Below are positions 43,635-52,607 of a stretch of DNA of 62,893 nt, piece after piece. The position numbers were made by a program, and so were the translations under genes. Under the pieces are notes generated by a model. The model saw only the letters and a list, made by a program, of their open reading frames with translations, was not told the origin of the DNA and made no database searches. Source of the stretch: Brevibacterium sp. 239c. Lineage in GTDB: Bacteria; Actinomycetota; Actinomycetes; Actinomycetales; Brevibacteriaceae. Every line of letters starts with the position of its first letter. The stretch's first letter is position 1. The stretch spans positions 1-62,893 of the forward strand of contig NZ_FXZH01000023.1 in assembly GCF_900169365.1 (NCBI RefSeq), written 5' to 3'.

Positions 43635-44687
43635 ATGAAAGCATTCGGGTTCTTGAGTTTCGGTCATTATGGGTCGGGAAGTGCTCCAGAGGAGTACGGA
43701 GCGAAAGAGGCGCTGCAGCAAGCAGTCGACATCGGTGTCGGAGCCGACGAGATCGGTGTCAACGGCGCCTACTTCCGGGTCCACCACTTCGCTGAGCAGG
43801 CGGCTTCGCCGATGCCCCTGCTGGCTGCGATTGCCGCCAAGACATCTCGAATCGAGGTCGGGACTGGTGTCATCGACATGCGCTATGAGAACCCTCTCTA
43901 TCTGGCTGAAGAAGCCGCGGCCCTTGATCTGCTCTCGGATCAGCGTGTGGCTTTGGGTATCAGCCGGGGATCTCCGGAACCAGCCGATCGTGGCTGGGAG
44001 GCATTCGGCTACAGCGACAACGATGGTGCCAAGGCCGCACACATGGCCCGTGCGAAGTTCGCCCTCTTTCTGTCGGCGATCAGGGGTGAGGAACTGGCGC
44101 CAGCGGATCCCCAACAGTTCGGACCAGGTAAGAGACTGCGCGTCGAACCTCATTCACCCGGTCTTGATCAGAGGATCTGGTGGGGTGCCGGTACAGCGGC
44201 GACCGCCGAATGGGCGGCCGCTCAGGGCGTGAATATGATGAGCTCAACTCTGCTGACCGAGGCCACCGGTGCGTCCTTCGGTGAGCTGCAGCGTGATCAG
44301 ATCGATCGCTATCGGGCGGCGTGGAAGGCCGCCGGTCATGACTGGGCCCCGCGTGTGTCCGTCAGCCGCAGCATCTTCCCGATCATCACGAATCTCGACG
44401 ACCTCTACTTCGGTCGCCGCTCCAGGGGAGAAGACGATCAGATCGGAATCATCGACGGTGCCCGTTCGACCTTCGGAAAGACCTATGCGGGCGAGCCTGA
44501 CCACCTCATTGAAGCGCTGAAGGCCGACCCTGCGTTCGAAGCAGCGGACACAGTCCTACTGACGATCCCGAGCCAGCTGGGCGTGGACTACAACCTCCAC
44601 ATCTTGGAATCATTCGCCAGCCACGTCGCACCGGCCTTGGGCTGGAAGCCTAATACTGCTGGGCCGGTCAGCGGTGGCCATGTGTGA
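43635..44687 (+). CDS. Luciferase-like flavin-dependent monooxygenase
   Basis: 350 residues of the bacterial-luciferase barrel (FGFLSFGHYG at the N-terminus, RIEVGTGVIDMRYENPLYLA, ISRGSPEP, WWGAGTAATAEWAA). It should use reduced FMN (or F420 in some relatives) supplied by a partner; the substrate is unknown. Start choice is uncertain: the ATG at 43635 matches the usual N-terminus of the family but has GAGGT right against it, while a GTG at 43608 has GGGGAA at better spacing and would add nine residues. Confidence 0.85.
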   Translation: MKAFGFLSFGHYGSGSAPEEYGAKEALQQAVDIGVGADEIGVNGAYFRVHHFAEQAASPMPLLAAIAAKTSRIEVGTGVIDMRYENPLYLAEEAAALDLLSDQRVALGISRGSPEPADRGWEAFGYSDNDGAKAAHMARAKFALFLSAIRGEELAPADPQQFGPGKRLRVEPHSPGLDQRIWWGAGTAATAEWAAAQGVNMMSSTLLTEATGASFGELQRDQIDRYRAAWKAAGHDWAPRVSVSRSIFPIITNLDDLYFGRRSRGEDDQIGIIDGARSTFGKTYAGEPDHLIEALKADPAFEAADTVLLTIPSQLGVDYNLHILESFASHVAPALGWKPNTAGPVSGGHV

Positions 44688-44807
44688 TTCCGCCCGGGAC
44701 ATGAGCACACACGTATGATGAGGTAGACCCCAGTCCGGGGCAGTCGAATCGACCAGATTCCGTGCAGTGACCTCTGTCCGGATTCCGGTCCCAGCAGAGG
44801 TGATCAG

Positions 44808-46286
44808 GTGAGAGACGGCCAGCGCATGGACCAGATTCAACGACGAATCGTACTTATTGGTCTCGTCCCGCTCTTCATGTCTCTGCTCTCGGTTTCGATC
44901 ATCAACGTTGTTCTCCCCGCCATTGAGACCGATCTTCAGGCATCATCCTCGGCTCTGCAGTGGGTACTGACCGGCTACGCGCTCTCCTTCGGTGTCGTCC
45001 TCGTGGCGGCAGGACGCGCCGGTGACGTCTTCGGACGCGGTCAGCTATTCATGATCGGAGTGGGCCTCTTCGGCCTGGCCTCATTCGTGGCCGGTATCGC
45101 ACCCGGGGCACTGACTCTCAATATCGCCCGCGTGTTCATGGGACTCGGATCTGGACTGCTCAACCCCCAAGTCGTCGGTCTGCTGCAGCAGTACTTCCAA
45201 GGACCCCAGCGCGGGCGAGCCTTCGGACTGATGGGAACCACCGTCGGCCTCTCCGTTGCGACCGGCCCCGTGCTAGGCGGTGTCTTCATCGCCTTCTTCG
45301 GTCCAGAACTGGGCTGGCGTGCTGCGTTCCTGGTCAATGTGCCATTCGCGCTCATCTCACTCATCCTCGCCAAAAGCTGGCTGCCGAGATCAGCCTGGCA
45401 CCCGATAGCCGCCAACGATGGCTCCGATGGCAACCCAACAGCCACCTCGGCGAGCAATGTCCCCGTCCGGAAGAGGGACCGCGACCTCGACCCTGTCGGT
45501 GTGCTCTTGCTCGGCGTCGGTGTCCTTCTTGTCCTGCTGCCATTCGTCGAGTCCTCGGTCGGATGGTTCATCTGGCTCAGTCTGCTGCTGGGACTCTTCA
45601 CGATCTGGCTCTGGACCCGGTGGGAGCGCAGATACTTCGCCCGCGGTCACGCCCCCATGGTCGATCTGAACCTGTTCAGCATCAAAAGCTTCAGCAACGG
45701 TTCGATCATCATCACTCTGTACTTCATGGGCGTGACAAGCGTCTGGGTGCTCATCGCCATGTACATGCAGCAGGGCTTGGGCCACACCGCGTTGGCGGCG
45801 GGCATGATCGGCCTTCCTGCCGCTCTGCTCTCCGCAGTTTCGGCAGATGTATCCGGACGTTTCGTGTTCCAGATCGGGCGCCGACTCGTCGTCTGGGGGA
45901 TCATCGTCTGCCTGGTCGGCCTGGTCTCAACCATCGGCGTCGTCTTCCTTCTCACACAGGGCATCGGCAGTGAATGGTGGATGCTGCTGACCCTGTGCTT
46001 CATCGGCGCCGCACAGGGCATGGTCATCAGCCCAAATCAAACACTGACACTGCAGGAAGTCCCGCTGAAATATGCAGGCTCGGCTGGGGGAGTTCTGCAG
46101 ACCGGACAGCGCATCGGGACATCGATGGGATTGGCCATCATGACTGCGCTGGCCTTCGCTGTGACCGATGTCAGCGACTGGAACATAGGGATGATCAGCT
46201 CGTTCGCAGCGATCGCGGTCATCGTGGTCATCGCTGGACTCGTCGGCCTGATCGAGGTCAGGCGAGGCCGACGCCATCAGCTCTGA
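44808..46286 (+). CDS. DHA2-family (14-TM) MFS drug exporter
   Basis: 492 residues, about 14 membrane segments. The motif-A-type loop GRAGDVFGRGQLFMIG follows TM2 and motif C, the antiporter signature, is in GTTVGLSVATGPVLGG (TM5). These mark proton-driven efflux of drugs or lipophilic compounds. The GTG at 44808 has AGAGG seven bases upstream; an ATG at 44826 is possible. No TetR-type repressor is adjacent. Confidence 0.88.
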   Translation: MRDGQRMDQIQRRIVLIGLVPLFMSLLSVSIINVVLPAIETDLQASSSALQWVLTGYALSFGVVLVAAGRAGDVFGRGQLFMIGVGLFGLASFVAGIAPGALTLNIARVFMGLGSGLLNPQVVGLLQQYFQGPQRGRAFGLMGTTVGLSVATGPVLGGVFIAFFGPELGWRAAFLVNVPFALISLILAKSWLPRSAWHPIAANDGSDGNPTATSASNVPVRKRDRDLDPVGVLLLGVGVLLVLLPFVESSVGWFIWLSLLLGLFTIWLWTRWERRYFARGHAPMVDLNLFSIKSFSNGSIIITLYFMGVTSVWVLIAMYMQQGLGHTALAAGMIGLPAALLSAVSADVSGRFVFQIGRRLVVWGIIVCLVGLVSTIGVVFLLTQGIGSEWWMLLTLCFIGAAQGMVISPNQTLTLQEVPLKYAGSAGGVLQTGQRIGTSMGLAIMTALAFAVTDVSDWNIGMISSFAAIAVIVVIAGLVGLIEVRRGRRHQL

Positions 46287-46370
46287 GCGCAATAATGTTA
46301 CGGAATTTAGACAATTACTGCTGTCCTCATGTGGAAGACTGTCAACGCACGTTTGCCCATGGAAGGACAT

Positions 46371-47630
46371 ATGGTGGTTGAGGCGATACACGATCTGGAC
46401 CAGGCACTCGAAGAGCTGGTGCGCTCCGGCGGGATCGAAACCTACTTCGCCCCCGTCGTCGACGCATATACATTCGACAAGGTCGGCTACCAGATCCTCC
46501 AAGCTCCTACCGATGATCCTGCACTCGGCCACGCCGAGTCCGAAAACCTTCGCCGGGAGATGCACGCCTCGGCGATGATCGGCGATATCGATGCCTCGCT
46601 TCGGGCCACAGCACTGCGGACCGCCGAGGCAGCTGGACTGCCCAAATCGAACCGCCTCTTCCTTCACGCCGAAGGTGAATCCTTCGCCACCCTCGAAGAT
46701 CGCACTGAGGAACCCGACCGTTCGGTCATCCTCCAGCTCGACGCCTCTCGAGTATCATCCTCGCCAGCATCGGTCCTTCGCGCCGTGCGACAGGCCAGGT
46801 CCATGGGTTGGGGCGTGGGAATGTCTTCGGTCGGCGCTGATCTGCGCAGTACCTCCTTTGTGCCCCTGGTCAACCCCTCAGTCGTCGGTCTCCACCCCGA
46901 TGTGCTGCGCATCGACTGCGAATCTCACCTGGCCGAACTAAACCGACTGCTCCACGCTCACCTCGAACGCACCGGCGCCGTCATCCTCGCCGAGGGGGTC
47001 ACGACCGAAGACGATCTCGACCGAGTCCGGGCTCTGGGTGCGCGCTTCATGACAGGGCCCTTCTTCGGTCCCGCAACCAAGCAGCCCGAACCCTTCTCCG
47101 AGCCGATTGAAGACGGGCTTGTCGATCATTATTCCCGGAACCTGCCGGCTCTGGGCACGCCCTATTCGATTGCTCAGGGCCTGCGACGTGAACCGTTGGT
47201 GATGAATCGTGAGCTGCTGATCGCCCAGATCGCTGCCCTCGAGGAACGCGCCCTGGCCTCCGGTGCCGCCACCATCACACTCGGAGTCTTCGGTGAAGAC
47301 GAAACCTTCTCCCAGGCCACCCGCGATCGCTATGAACGCATCCGCGACACAGTGGGACTGACTGCGATGTTCTCCGGCGGGTTCACAGCACCTCCGATCC
47401 AGGGCGTGCGCACAGGGGTCGTCGATGCCTCAGACCCCATGCGCAATGAGCACGGCGTCGTCGTGGTCGGTCCAGACTGGTCTGGTCTCGTTGCCGCTTC
47501 CAAGCGAAACGATCCCGGCAGTGATGGCCAGACCGTCTTCGACGTCTACATCACAACCGAACGCTACACCTGCGTCGACGCCGCACGCAGCGCAGTGACA
47601 CGCATCTCACCGGTCGCCTCGGCAGGCTGA
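46371..47630 (+). CDS. Degenerate EAL domain plus DICT sensory domain protein
   Basis: 419 residues. Residues about 5-245 have the outline of an EAL (c-di-GMP phosphodiesterase) domain, ending in the recognisable ILAEGVTTEDDLDRVRALGA and FMTGPFFGP. But the first EAL glutamate is replaced (YFAPVVD), the DDFG motif reads SSVG, and the Asn and KID motifs are not seen, so catalysis is unlikely. Residues about 280-410 match the DICT sensory domain (ALEERALASGAATITLGVFG, then RYERIRDTVGLTAMFSGGF). It may bind c-di-GMP or act as a light or redox sensor. The ATG at 46371 follows GGAAGG; an ATG at 46329 lacks an SD. Confidence 0.75.
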   Translation: MVVEAIHDLDQALEELVRSGGIETYFAPVVDAYTFDKVGYQILQAPTDDPALGHAESENLRREMHASAMIGDIDASLRATALRTAEAAGLPKSNRLFLHAEGESFATLEDRTEEPDRSVILQLDASRVSSSPASVLRAVRQARSMGWGVGMSSVGADLRSTSFVPLVNPSVVGLHPDVLRIDCESHLAELNRLLHAHLERTGAVILAEGVTTEDDLDRVRALGARFMTGPFFGPATKQPEPFSEPIEDGLVDHYSRNLPALGTPYSIAQGLRREPLVMNRELLIAQIAALEERALASGAATITLGVFGEDETFSQATRDRYERIRDTVGLTAMFSGGFTAPPIQGVRTGVVDASDPMRNEHGVVVVGPDWSGLVAASKRNDPGSDGQTVFDVYITTERYTCVDAARSAVTRISPVASAG

Positions 47631-47783
47631 TGCCGTCTGCCCCTGACTCACGGCTGTCCTTGCCGGGGGATAGGGGCGGTGGGGACTGTCCATGACGAGA
47701 GATGTGAGTGCTCGCTTTTCCTTGGGCGTGGCATGGGCCGAATGGGTCCAGGCAGTCAGTTGGTGTTAATCTTATTTCTGCTC

Positions 47784-47857
47784 GCCCCCGTAGCTCAGCT
47801 GGTCAGAGCAGGGAACTCATAATTCCTTGGTCGTCGGTTCAAGTCCGACCGGGGGCA
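47784..47857 (+). tRNA. tRNA with CAT anticodon (Met, or Ile2 if lysidine-modified)
   Basis: 74-nt cloverleaf: acceptor GCCCCCG / CGGGGGC, D arm GCTC-AGCTGGTCA-GAGC, anticodon stem GGGAA / TTCCT with loop CTCATAA (CAT), T arm GTCGG-TTCAAGT-CCGAC, discriminator A. A paired first base (G-C) rules out the initiator. Elongator Met and lysidine-type Ile2 cannot be separated by eye; the loop and GGTCG variable region resemble both. Confidence 0.92.
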
Positions 47858-47878
47858 CCTCTGTTGTAGTCTCTGTTT

Positions 47879-48384
47879 ATGACTATTGTCGTTCGCTCCC
47901 CAGCCATCGAAGACGTCAAGGCGATGGCCAAGGTTCATGTCGAATCATGGCAGGAAACGTACCAGGGCACCATGCCAGACGAGATTCTCTATGCCCCTGA
48001 TTTTCTCCAACGCCGGGAACAGTTGTGGAACGGAACTCCCTGTTCGTTGACGGCAATCAGGATAAATTCAGAGTCGCAGTAGCTGAGTTGGATGGACAGA
48101 TCGTCGGGATCGCGATGGCCGGGCCCTCAAACGACGAAGATCGCCGAGGCAAGGCGGAGCTGTTCGTTCTCTATACCTATGAGTCGATTCAGGGCAGAGG
48201 CGCAGGCGCAAAACTCCTGGAGGCAGTCCTCGTTCCGGAAGAGCCAGTATCTCTATGGGTCGCGGACCCGAACCCGCGAGCCCAGGCGTTCTATCGCAAA
48301 ATGGGTTTCATCGCCGACGGCTCCACCAGCACAGACGCGGATGATGGTGTGATCGAGATCCGCATGATCCGAACACCCCAATAG
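47879..48384 (+). pseudogene. GNAT acetyltransferase with a one-base frameshift
   Basis: Two halves of one GNAT protein lie in different frames. The first (47879-48082) gives MTIVVRSPAIEDVKAMAKVH followed by VESWQETYQGTMPDEIL, the usual N-terminus. The second (read from about 48025 to 48384) gives DKFRVAVAELDGQIVGIAM, the acetyl-CoA loop QGRGAGAKLLEAVL and FYRKMGFIADG. Adding one G to the GG at 48027-48028 restores a continuous reading (REQLW-ERNSLFVDGNQ). It is either a recent pseudogene or a sequencing error. Confidence 0.85.
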
Positions 48385-48402
48385 GAACCGTGCAACTGGG
48401 CC

Positions 48403-48915
48403 TCAGTCACGCTCTTCTGCTTGAGGGCCTAGATTGTTCGGGGTGAAGACATCGCCGGACAGCGGCGCGAATGCCATCCACTCGCCATTGGGACCGGCTT
48501 CAGTCACCAACTGCGACGCCCCCTCATCCTCAGCGTCCAGCTCTGCAACGAGGGTGGAAAATGCGGCAGCGGCACTCTCGTTGTCTGCTGGTCTGCGGCT
48601 CTGAACGGTATACATCGGTGCGGCGTGTTCGTAGGAGGCGAATTCGACAACGTATTCCTCGCCGAGTTCGTTCGCCACCTGTCCGGCCAGTTCGATGCCT
48701 GTGTGCGTGAACACTCGAGCATGCTCCGCTGACTTCCAGTTGAAGTCGGCATCCAACGCTTGGTGGTACGACCGTTCCCACGCGTCCAACTGAGAAATCA
48801 GCTCCGCGGACAGACCGCTGTCTTCATAGTCGATGGGGAAGACGAGCCACAGGACAGTGTCTCCATAGTCCGGGAACATTCGCACTGTGGTCGTTTTGCA
48901 GTCCCTATCTGTCAT
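48403..48915 (-). CDS. Hypothetical acidic protein
   Basis: 170 residues from the ATG at 48915, very acidic, no membrane segments, no family recognised. Motifs visible are MFPDYGDTVLWLVFPIDYED at the N-terminus and ELGEEYVVEFASYEH in the middle. No SD is seen; TACGAT ends six bases before the ATG, which fits a leaderless message. The frame extends 12 codons upstream. Convergent with the broken GNAT gene. Confidence 0.65.
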   Translation of the reverse strand: MTDRDCKTTTVRMFPDYGDTVLWLVFPIDYEDSGLSAELISQLDAWERSYHQALDADFNWKSAEHARVFTHTGIELAGQVANELGEEYVVEFASYEHAAPMYTVQSRRPADNESAAAAFSTLVAELDAEDEGASQLVTEAGPNGEWMAFAPLSGDVFTPNNLGPQAEERD

Positions 48916-49139
48916 AGCGCCATCGTAGAGCACAAGGTGACTGGTCCCCACCGACGCTTTGTGTGCGGGAAGCGGGCAGTCGGCGGACCCGCGCCCTTCG
49001 CATCCTCGTGCGGAACTTCGCTACACCCGACGCCACCAGGTATTTCAATGCTTGGCGCGCAGGTAAATCTCGTCTATCATTGGCTCTAGCACCTCCTTTC
49101 GGATCGTAGGGGAAGACGTATCCGAGGTAGGAGGCACAA

Positions 49140-49637
49140 ATGGATATGACACAGGGCGTACTATTCGTCCACTCAGCACCTCGCGCGCTATGCCCGCATA
49201 TTGAATGGGCAGCGGGCGGGGCAATCGGTGCACAGGCACGCTTCGACTGGACACCCCAGCCGGCAGCACCAGGGCTTGTGCGTGCCGAAGTCTGCTGGCG
49301 TGCGCCAGCAGGGTCCGGGGCTCGCATCGCATCCGCACTTCGCGGATGGGACTCACTGCGCTATGAAGTGACCGAGGAGCCATCCGTCGGAGTCGACGGT
49401 GGCCGTTGGAGTCACACTCCAGATCTCGGCATCTATCATGCAGTCACAGACTCTGCAGGAAACATCCTGGTACCCGAAGACCGCATCCGCTCCGTCATGG
49501 AACGCGTCTCGGGTGATCCGATCAAACTCTCCACTGAGATGGCTCTGGCCCTGGGCGAAGCCTGGGACGAGGAACTCGACGCTTTCCGCCATGCAGGCGA
49601 GGGCGCTCCAGTGCGCTGGCTGACCAAGGTCGGCTGA
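49140..49637 (+). CDS. DUF3145 family protein
   Basis: 165 residues matching the actinobacterial DUF3145 family throughout (GVLFVHSAPRALCPHIEWAA, WRAPAGSGARIASALRGW, LGIYHAVTDSAGNILVPEDR). Its function is unknown. AGGAGG six bases before the ATG at 49140 fixes the start. It is convergent with the fab operon. Confidence 0.92.
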   Translation: MDMTQGVLFVHSAPRALCPHIEWAAGGAIGAQARFDWTPQPAAPGLVRAEVCWRAPAGSGARIASALRGWDSLRYEVTEEPSVGVDGGRWSHTPDLGIYHAVTDSAGNILVPEDRIRSVMERVSGDPIKLSTEMALALGEAWDEELDAFRHAGEGAPVRWLTKVG

Positions 49638-49695
49638 AGCTCACACGGACTACCTGTGGCGTCGGTCCAAGGACGTCACCGAGGTCGTGGTCACA

Positions 49696-49738
49696 CGACT
49701 ATGGGCACACCTTCCTACCTCGGGTGTGCCCATAGTCG
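49696..49738. terminator. 16-bp hairpin past DUF3145
   Basis: CGACTATGGGCACACC (49696-49711) pairs perfectly with 49723-49738 across an 11-base loop; the outer flanks GGTCAC/GTGACC extend it with a two-base bulge. First of two hairpins between the convergent DUF3145 and fabF genes. Confidence 0.7.
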
Positions 49739-49799
49739 TGACCAAACGCATCAACTCGATAGCAACATAGGCAGGCCTCGGCGCAGAGGCGGCCCAACA

Positions 49800-49841
49800 C
49801 AGATCGGGCCCCCAGCAATCCAATGCTGGGGGCCCGATCTG
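49800..49841. terminator. 18-bp perfect hairpin past fabF
   Basis: CAGATCGGGCCCCCAGCA (49800-49817) pairs perfectly with 49824-49841 around a six-base loop. It is 65 bases past the fabF stop on the minus strand and probably ends both convergent transcripts, although no T-run follows. Confidence 0.78.
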
Positions 49842-49905
49842 GTCCTCGTGCTGAGTGAGGCTGGGACGGTGCAGCTGTACCAGTACTGCGAGAGAAACTA
49901 GTTCA

Positions 49906-51150
49906 TCACACTGACTTGAAGGCGACGACCGCATTGTGGCCGCCGAAGCCGAACGAGTTCGAGATCGCTGCGATGTCTCCAGCAGGAAGCTCGGCTGGTG
50001 TATCGCGGACAATGTTGATGCCCACAACCTCTGGGTCGACTTCTTCGATATTGATCGTCGGGGGAGCCGTGCGGGTCTCCAACGCCTTGACGGTGAGGAT
50101 CGACTCAACAGCACCGGTTCCACCCAGCAGGTGGCCGGTCATCGACTTGGTGGCACTGACCAGAGCATCTCCGACATGAGATCCCAGCAGCTGGCTGATT
50201 GCCAGGGATTCCGGGATGTCGCCGACCGGCGTCGAGGTCGCATGTGCATTGACGTGCTTGATATCTGCGGGGCTGAGCTCCGCATTGTCCAGCGCGCTCT
50301 GCATCGCACGCAGGGCGTACTGTCCGCCGGGCTCTCCACCGGTGATGTGGTAGGCATCGTTGGAGATGCCCCAGCTGCTCACCTCGGCGTAGATCGTCGC
50401 ACCGCGGGCTTTGGCATGTTCCTCAGTCTCGAGGATGAGCGTGCCAGCACCCTCGCCCATGACGAACCCGTCACGACCGACGTCGTAGGGACGTGAAGCG
50501 GTCTCTGGGGAGTCGGTGCGGCGCGAGAGAGCCTGCATCGAGTTGAACGAAGCAATCGTGATGGGGTGGATCGCAGCTTCTGAGCCGCCGGCGATGACGA
50601 CATCGGCGTGACCGGAGGCCACAACGTCATAGGCGTGGCCCAGGCTCTCGGTTGACGACGCACAAGCCGAGACCATGGTCTGAACACCTGCGCGGGCCTT
50701 GAACTCCATGCCAATGGCTGCTGCAGGTCCGTTGGGCATGAGCATCGGTACCGTGAGGGGCATGACCCGGCGCGGACCCTCTTCCTGGAGAGTGTCCCAT
50801 GCATCGAGCAGAGTCCACACGCCGCCGATTCCGGTGGCCCAGGAGACTGCGGTGCGATCAGGATCGGTTTCCTCGAGTCCGGCATCGGCCATGGCCTCAC
50901 GGGCTGAGATCAGAGCGAACTGGGAGGAGGGGTCGAGGCGCTTGGCCTGGACTCGTTTGAGATTCTCGGGTACGACCTGTGGGTCGACCTGTGCTGCGAA
51001 GTCCACGGCGAGGCCGTACTTCTCAGACCAGTCATTGTCCATTGTGTGGACGCCGGACTTACCGGCCAGTATGGCTTGCCACGTGGCATCGGCCGTCGCG
51101 CCCAATGGGGTTACCGCACCAATCCCGGTGACGACAACTTTAGGTGTCAT
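49906..51150 (-). CDS. fabF: Beta-ketoacyl-ACP synthase II
   Basis: 414 residues. The Cys-His-His triad is complete: Cys163 in VSACASST, His in NAHATSTPVGD and His in TKSMTGHLLGG. N-terminal VVVTGIGAVTPLG and C-terminal NSFGFGGHNAVV are standard. It elongates acyl-ACP with malonyl-ACP. GAGGT precedes the ATG. Last gene of the fasR-fabD-fabH-acpP-fabF set, 66 bases after acpP. Confidence 0.96.
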   Translation of the reverse strand: MTPKVVVTGIGAVTPLGATADATWQAILAGKSGVHTMDNDWSEKYGLAVDFAAQVDPQVVPENLKRVQAKRLDPSSQFALISAREAMADAGLEETDPDRTAVSWATGIGGVWTLLDAWDTLQEEGPRRVMPLTVPMLMPNGPAAAIGMEFKARAGVQTMVSACASSTESLGHAYDVVASGHADVVIAGGSEAAIHPITIASFNSMQALSRRTDSPETASRPYDVGRDGFVMGEGAGTLILETEEHAKARGATIYAEVSSWGISNDAYHITGGEPGGQYALRAMQSALDNAELSPADIKHVNAHATSTPVGDIPESLAISQLLGSHVGDALVSATKSMTGHLLGGTGAVESILTVKALETRTAPPTINIEEVDPEVVGINIVRDTPAELPAGDIAAISNSFGFGGHNAVVAFKSV

Positions 51151-51216
51151 GGTACAAACCTCGTCGATAGAGTGGACACGGCCCGTCGGTGGACGGGCCG
51201 TGTTCGGCTGAGTTTC

Positions 51217-51468
51217 TCAGGCCTCTTGAGCCTTGTTGATGTAGTCAACAGCGTCCTGGACGGTGACGAGGTCCTTGACGTCGTCATCCGGAATCTTCAC
51301 GCCGAACTTCTTCTCCGCGTTGACGACGATGGTCATCATCGAGATGGAGTCGATGTCGAGGTCATCGGTGAAGGACTTGTTGGCCTCGACTGCTTCCACA
51401 GCCAAACCGGTCTCTTCGTTGACGATCTCTGCCAGTCCTGCGAGGACTTCAGCTTCGGTGAATGCCAT
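51217..51468 (-). CDS. acpP: Acyl carrier protein
   Basis: 83 residues, strongly acidic. The phosphopantetheine site is Ser41 in DLDIDSISMM (DSI in place of the common DSL). It carries the growing acyl chain for the fab enzymes encoded on both sides. AGGAAAG precedes the ATG. Confidence 0.95.
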   Translation of the reverse strand: MAFTEAEVLAGLAEIVNEETGLAVEAVEANKSFTDDLDIDSISMMTIVVNAEKKFGVKIPDDDVKDLVTVQDAVDYINKAQEA

Positions 51469-51586
51469 TACTTTCCTACTTTCTAGTATCAGTCGAGGGT
51501 TGTTCGACCGGTTGAGGAACTTTTCGACGAGTGTCCCGCCGAATATCTTAGGACATTCACGGAGAGTTTTCCGTGAATGAACCTGT

Positions 51587-52588
51587 TTAAGGGAGGCGGA
51601 TCACTTGTGCGCCGAAGACCAAACCGGCTCCGAAGCCGATCTGCAGAGCCAATCCACCACTGAGTTCGGGCTGTTCACGCAGCAGACGTTCGGTAGCCAA
51701 GGGGATGGACGCCGACGAAGTGTTGCCGTTGTCGGCGATATCGCGAGCGATCACGACGTGCTCAGGAAGCTTGAGCTGTTTGGCGAGTTCGTCGATGATG
51801 CGCATGTTCGCCTGGTGGGGGATGAACGCAGCCAGGTCGGAGGCTTCGATGCCAGACTCGGCAAGTGCCTCCTTGGCCACCTCGGCGCCGTCCCAGACAG
51901 CCCAGCGGAAGACGGTCGGGCCATCCTGTCGCAGGGTGGGGAACGGGGTATCGCGGTCGTCGCGGACGTCGTAAAGGGACTCGGTCATGCGGATCGTCGA
52001 CCAGTTCTCGCCCTTCGAACCCCAGACGGTCTTCGAGATGCCCGGTTCGTCGGAGGCGGAGACGACGACAGCGCCGGCTCCGTCACCGAGGATGAAGGAG
52101 ATCGAACGGTCTTCGGGGTCGATGACCTCGGAGAGCTTCTCAGCACCGATGACCAGAATGTTATCCATCGCTCCTGAACGCACCAGTGCGTCGGCCTGTC
52201 CGATACCGTAGCAGTAGCCGGCACAGGCTGCGCTGATGTCCCAGGCTGGGATGTGACCGGTGCCCAGACGGTCGGTCAGTGCCGCGGCCGCCGAGGGAGT
52301 GAAGTATTCGAAGGTGACCGTGGCGATGATGATGCCGCCGATGTCCTCGGGTTTGAGGCCGGAGGACGCGATCGCCTCAAGCGCGGCCTCCTCGCACATG
52401 TCAAGGACGCCGACGTCCTTGCTGGCGCGACGGCGGGTGATGATTCCGGTGCGCTGGCGAATCCACTCATCGGAGGAGTTGATGGGGCCGGCGATGTCAT
52501 CGTTGCTGACGAGGTTCTCGGCACGGTAGGCGCCGATGCCTGTGATCTTGGAGAAGGTTCCGGGTTCTGCGGTCTTCAATGTTGGCAT
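51587..52588 (-). CDS. fabH: Beta-ketoacyl-ACP synthase III
   Basis: 333 residues. The active-site Cys122 is in ISAACAGYCYG, with the His in AAFIHPHQ-type FIPHQANMRII and the Asn in ADNGNTSSASIP, giving the full Cys-His-Asn triad. It starts chains from acyl-CoA; in branched-chain actinobacteria the primer is usually isobutyryl-, isovaleryl- or 2-methylbutyryl-CoA. AAGGAAG precedes the ATG. It lies between fabD (19-base gap) and acpP. Confidence 0.95.
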   Translation of the reverse strand: MPTLKTAEPGTFSKITGIGAYRAENLVSNDDIAGPINSSDEWIRQRTGIITRRRASKDVGVLDMCEEAALEAIASSGLKPEDIGGIIIATVTFEYFTPSAAAALTDRLGTGHIPAWDISAACAGYCYGIGQADALVRSGAMDNILVIGAEKLSEVIDPEDRSISFILGDGAGAVVVSASDEPGISKTVWGSKGENWSTIRMTESLYDVRDDRDTPFPTLRQDGPTVFRWAVWDGAEVAKEALAESGIEASDLAAFIPHQANMRIIDELAKQLKLPEHVVIARDIADNGNTSSASIPLATERLLREQPELSGGLALQIGFGAGLVFGAQVIRLP

Positions 52589-52607
52589 GATGGTCTTCCT
52601 TTGGTGA

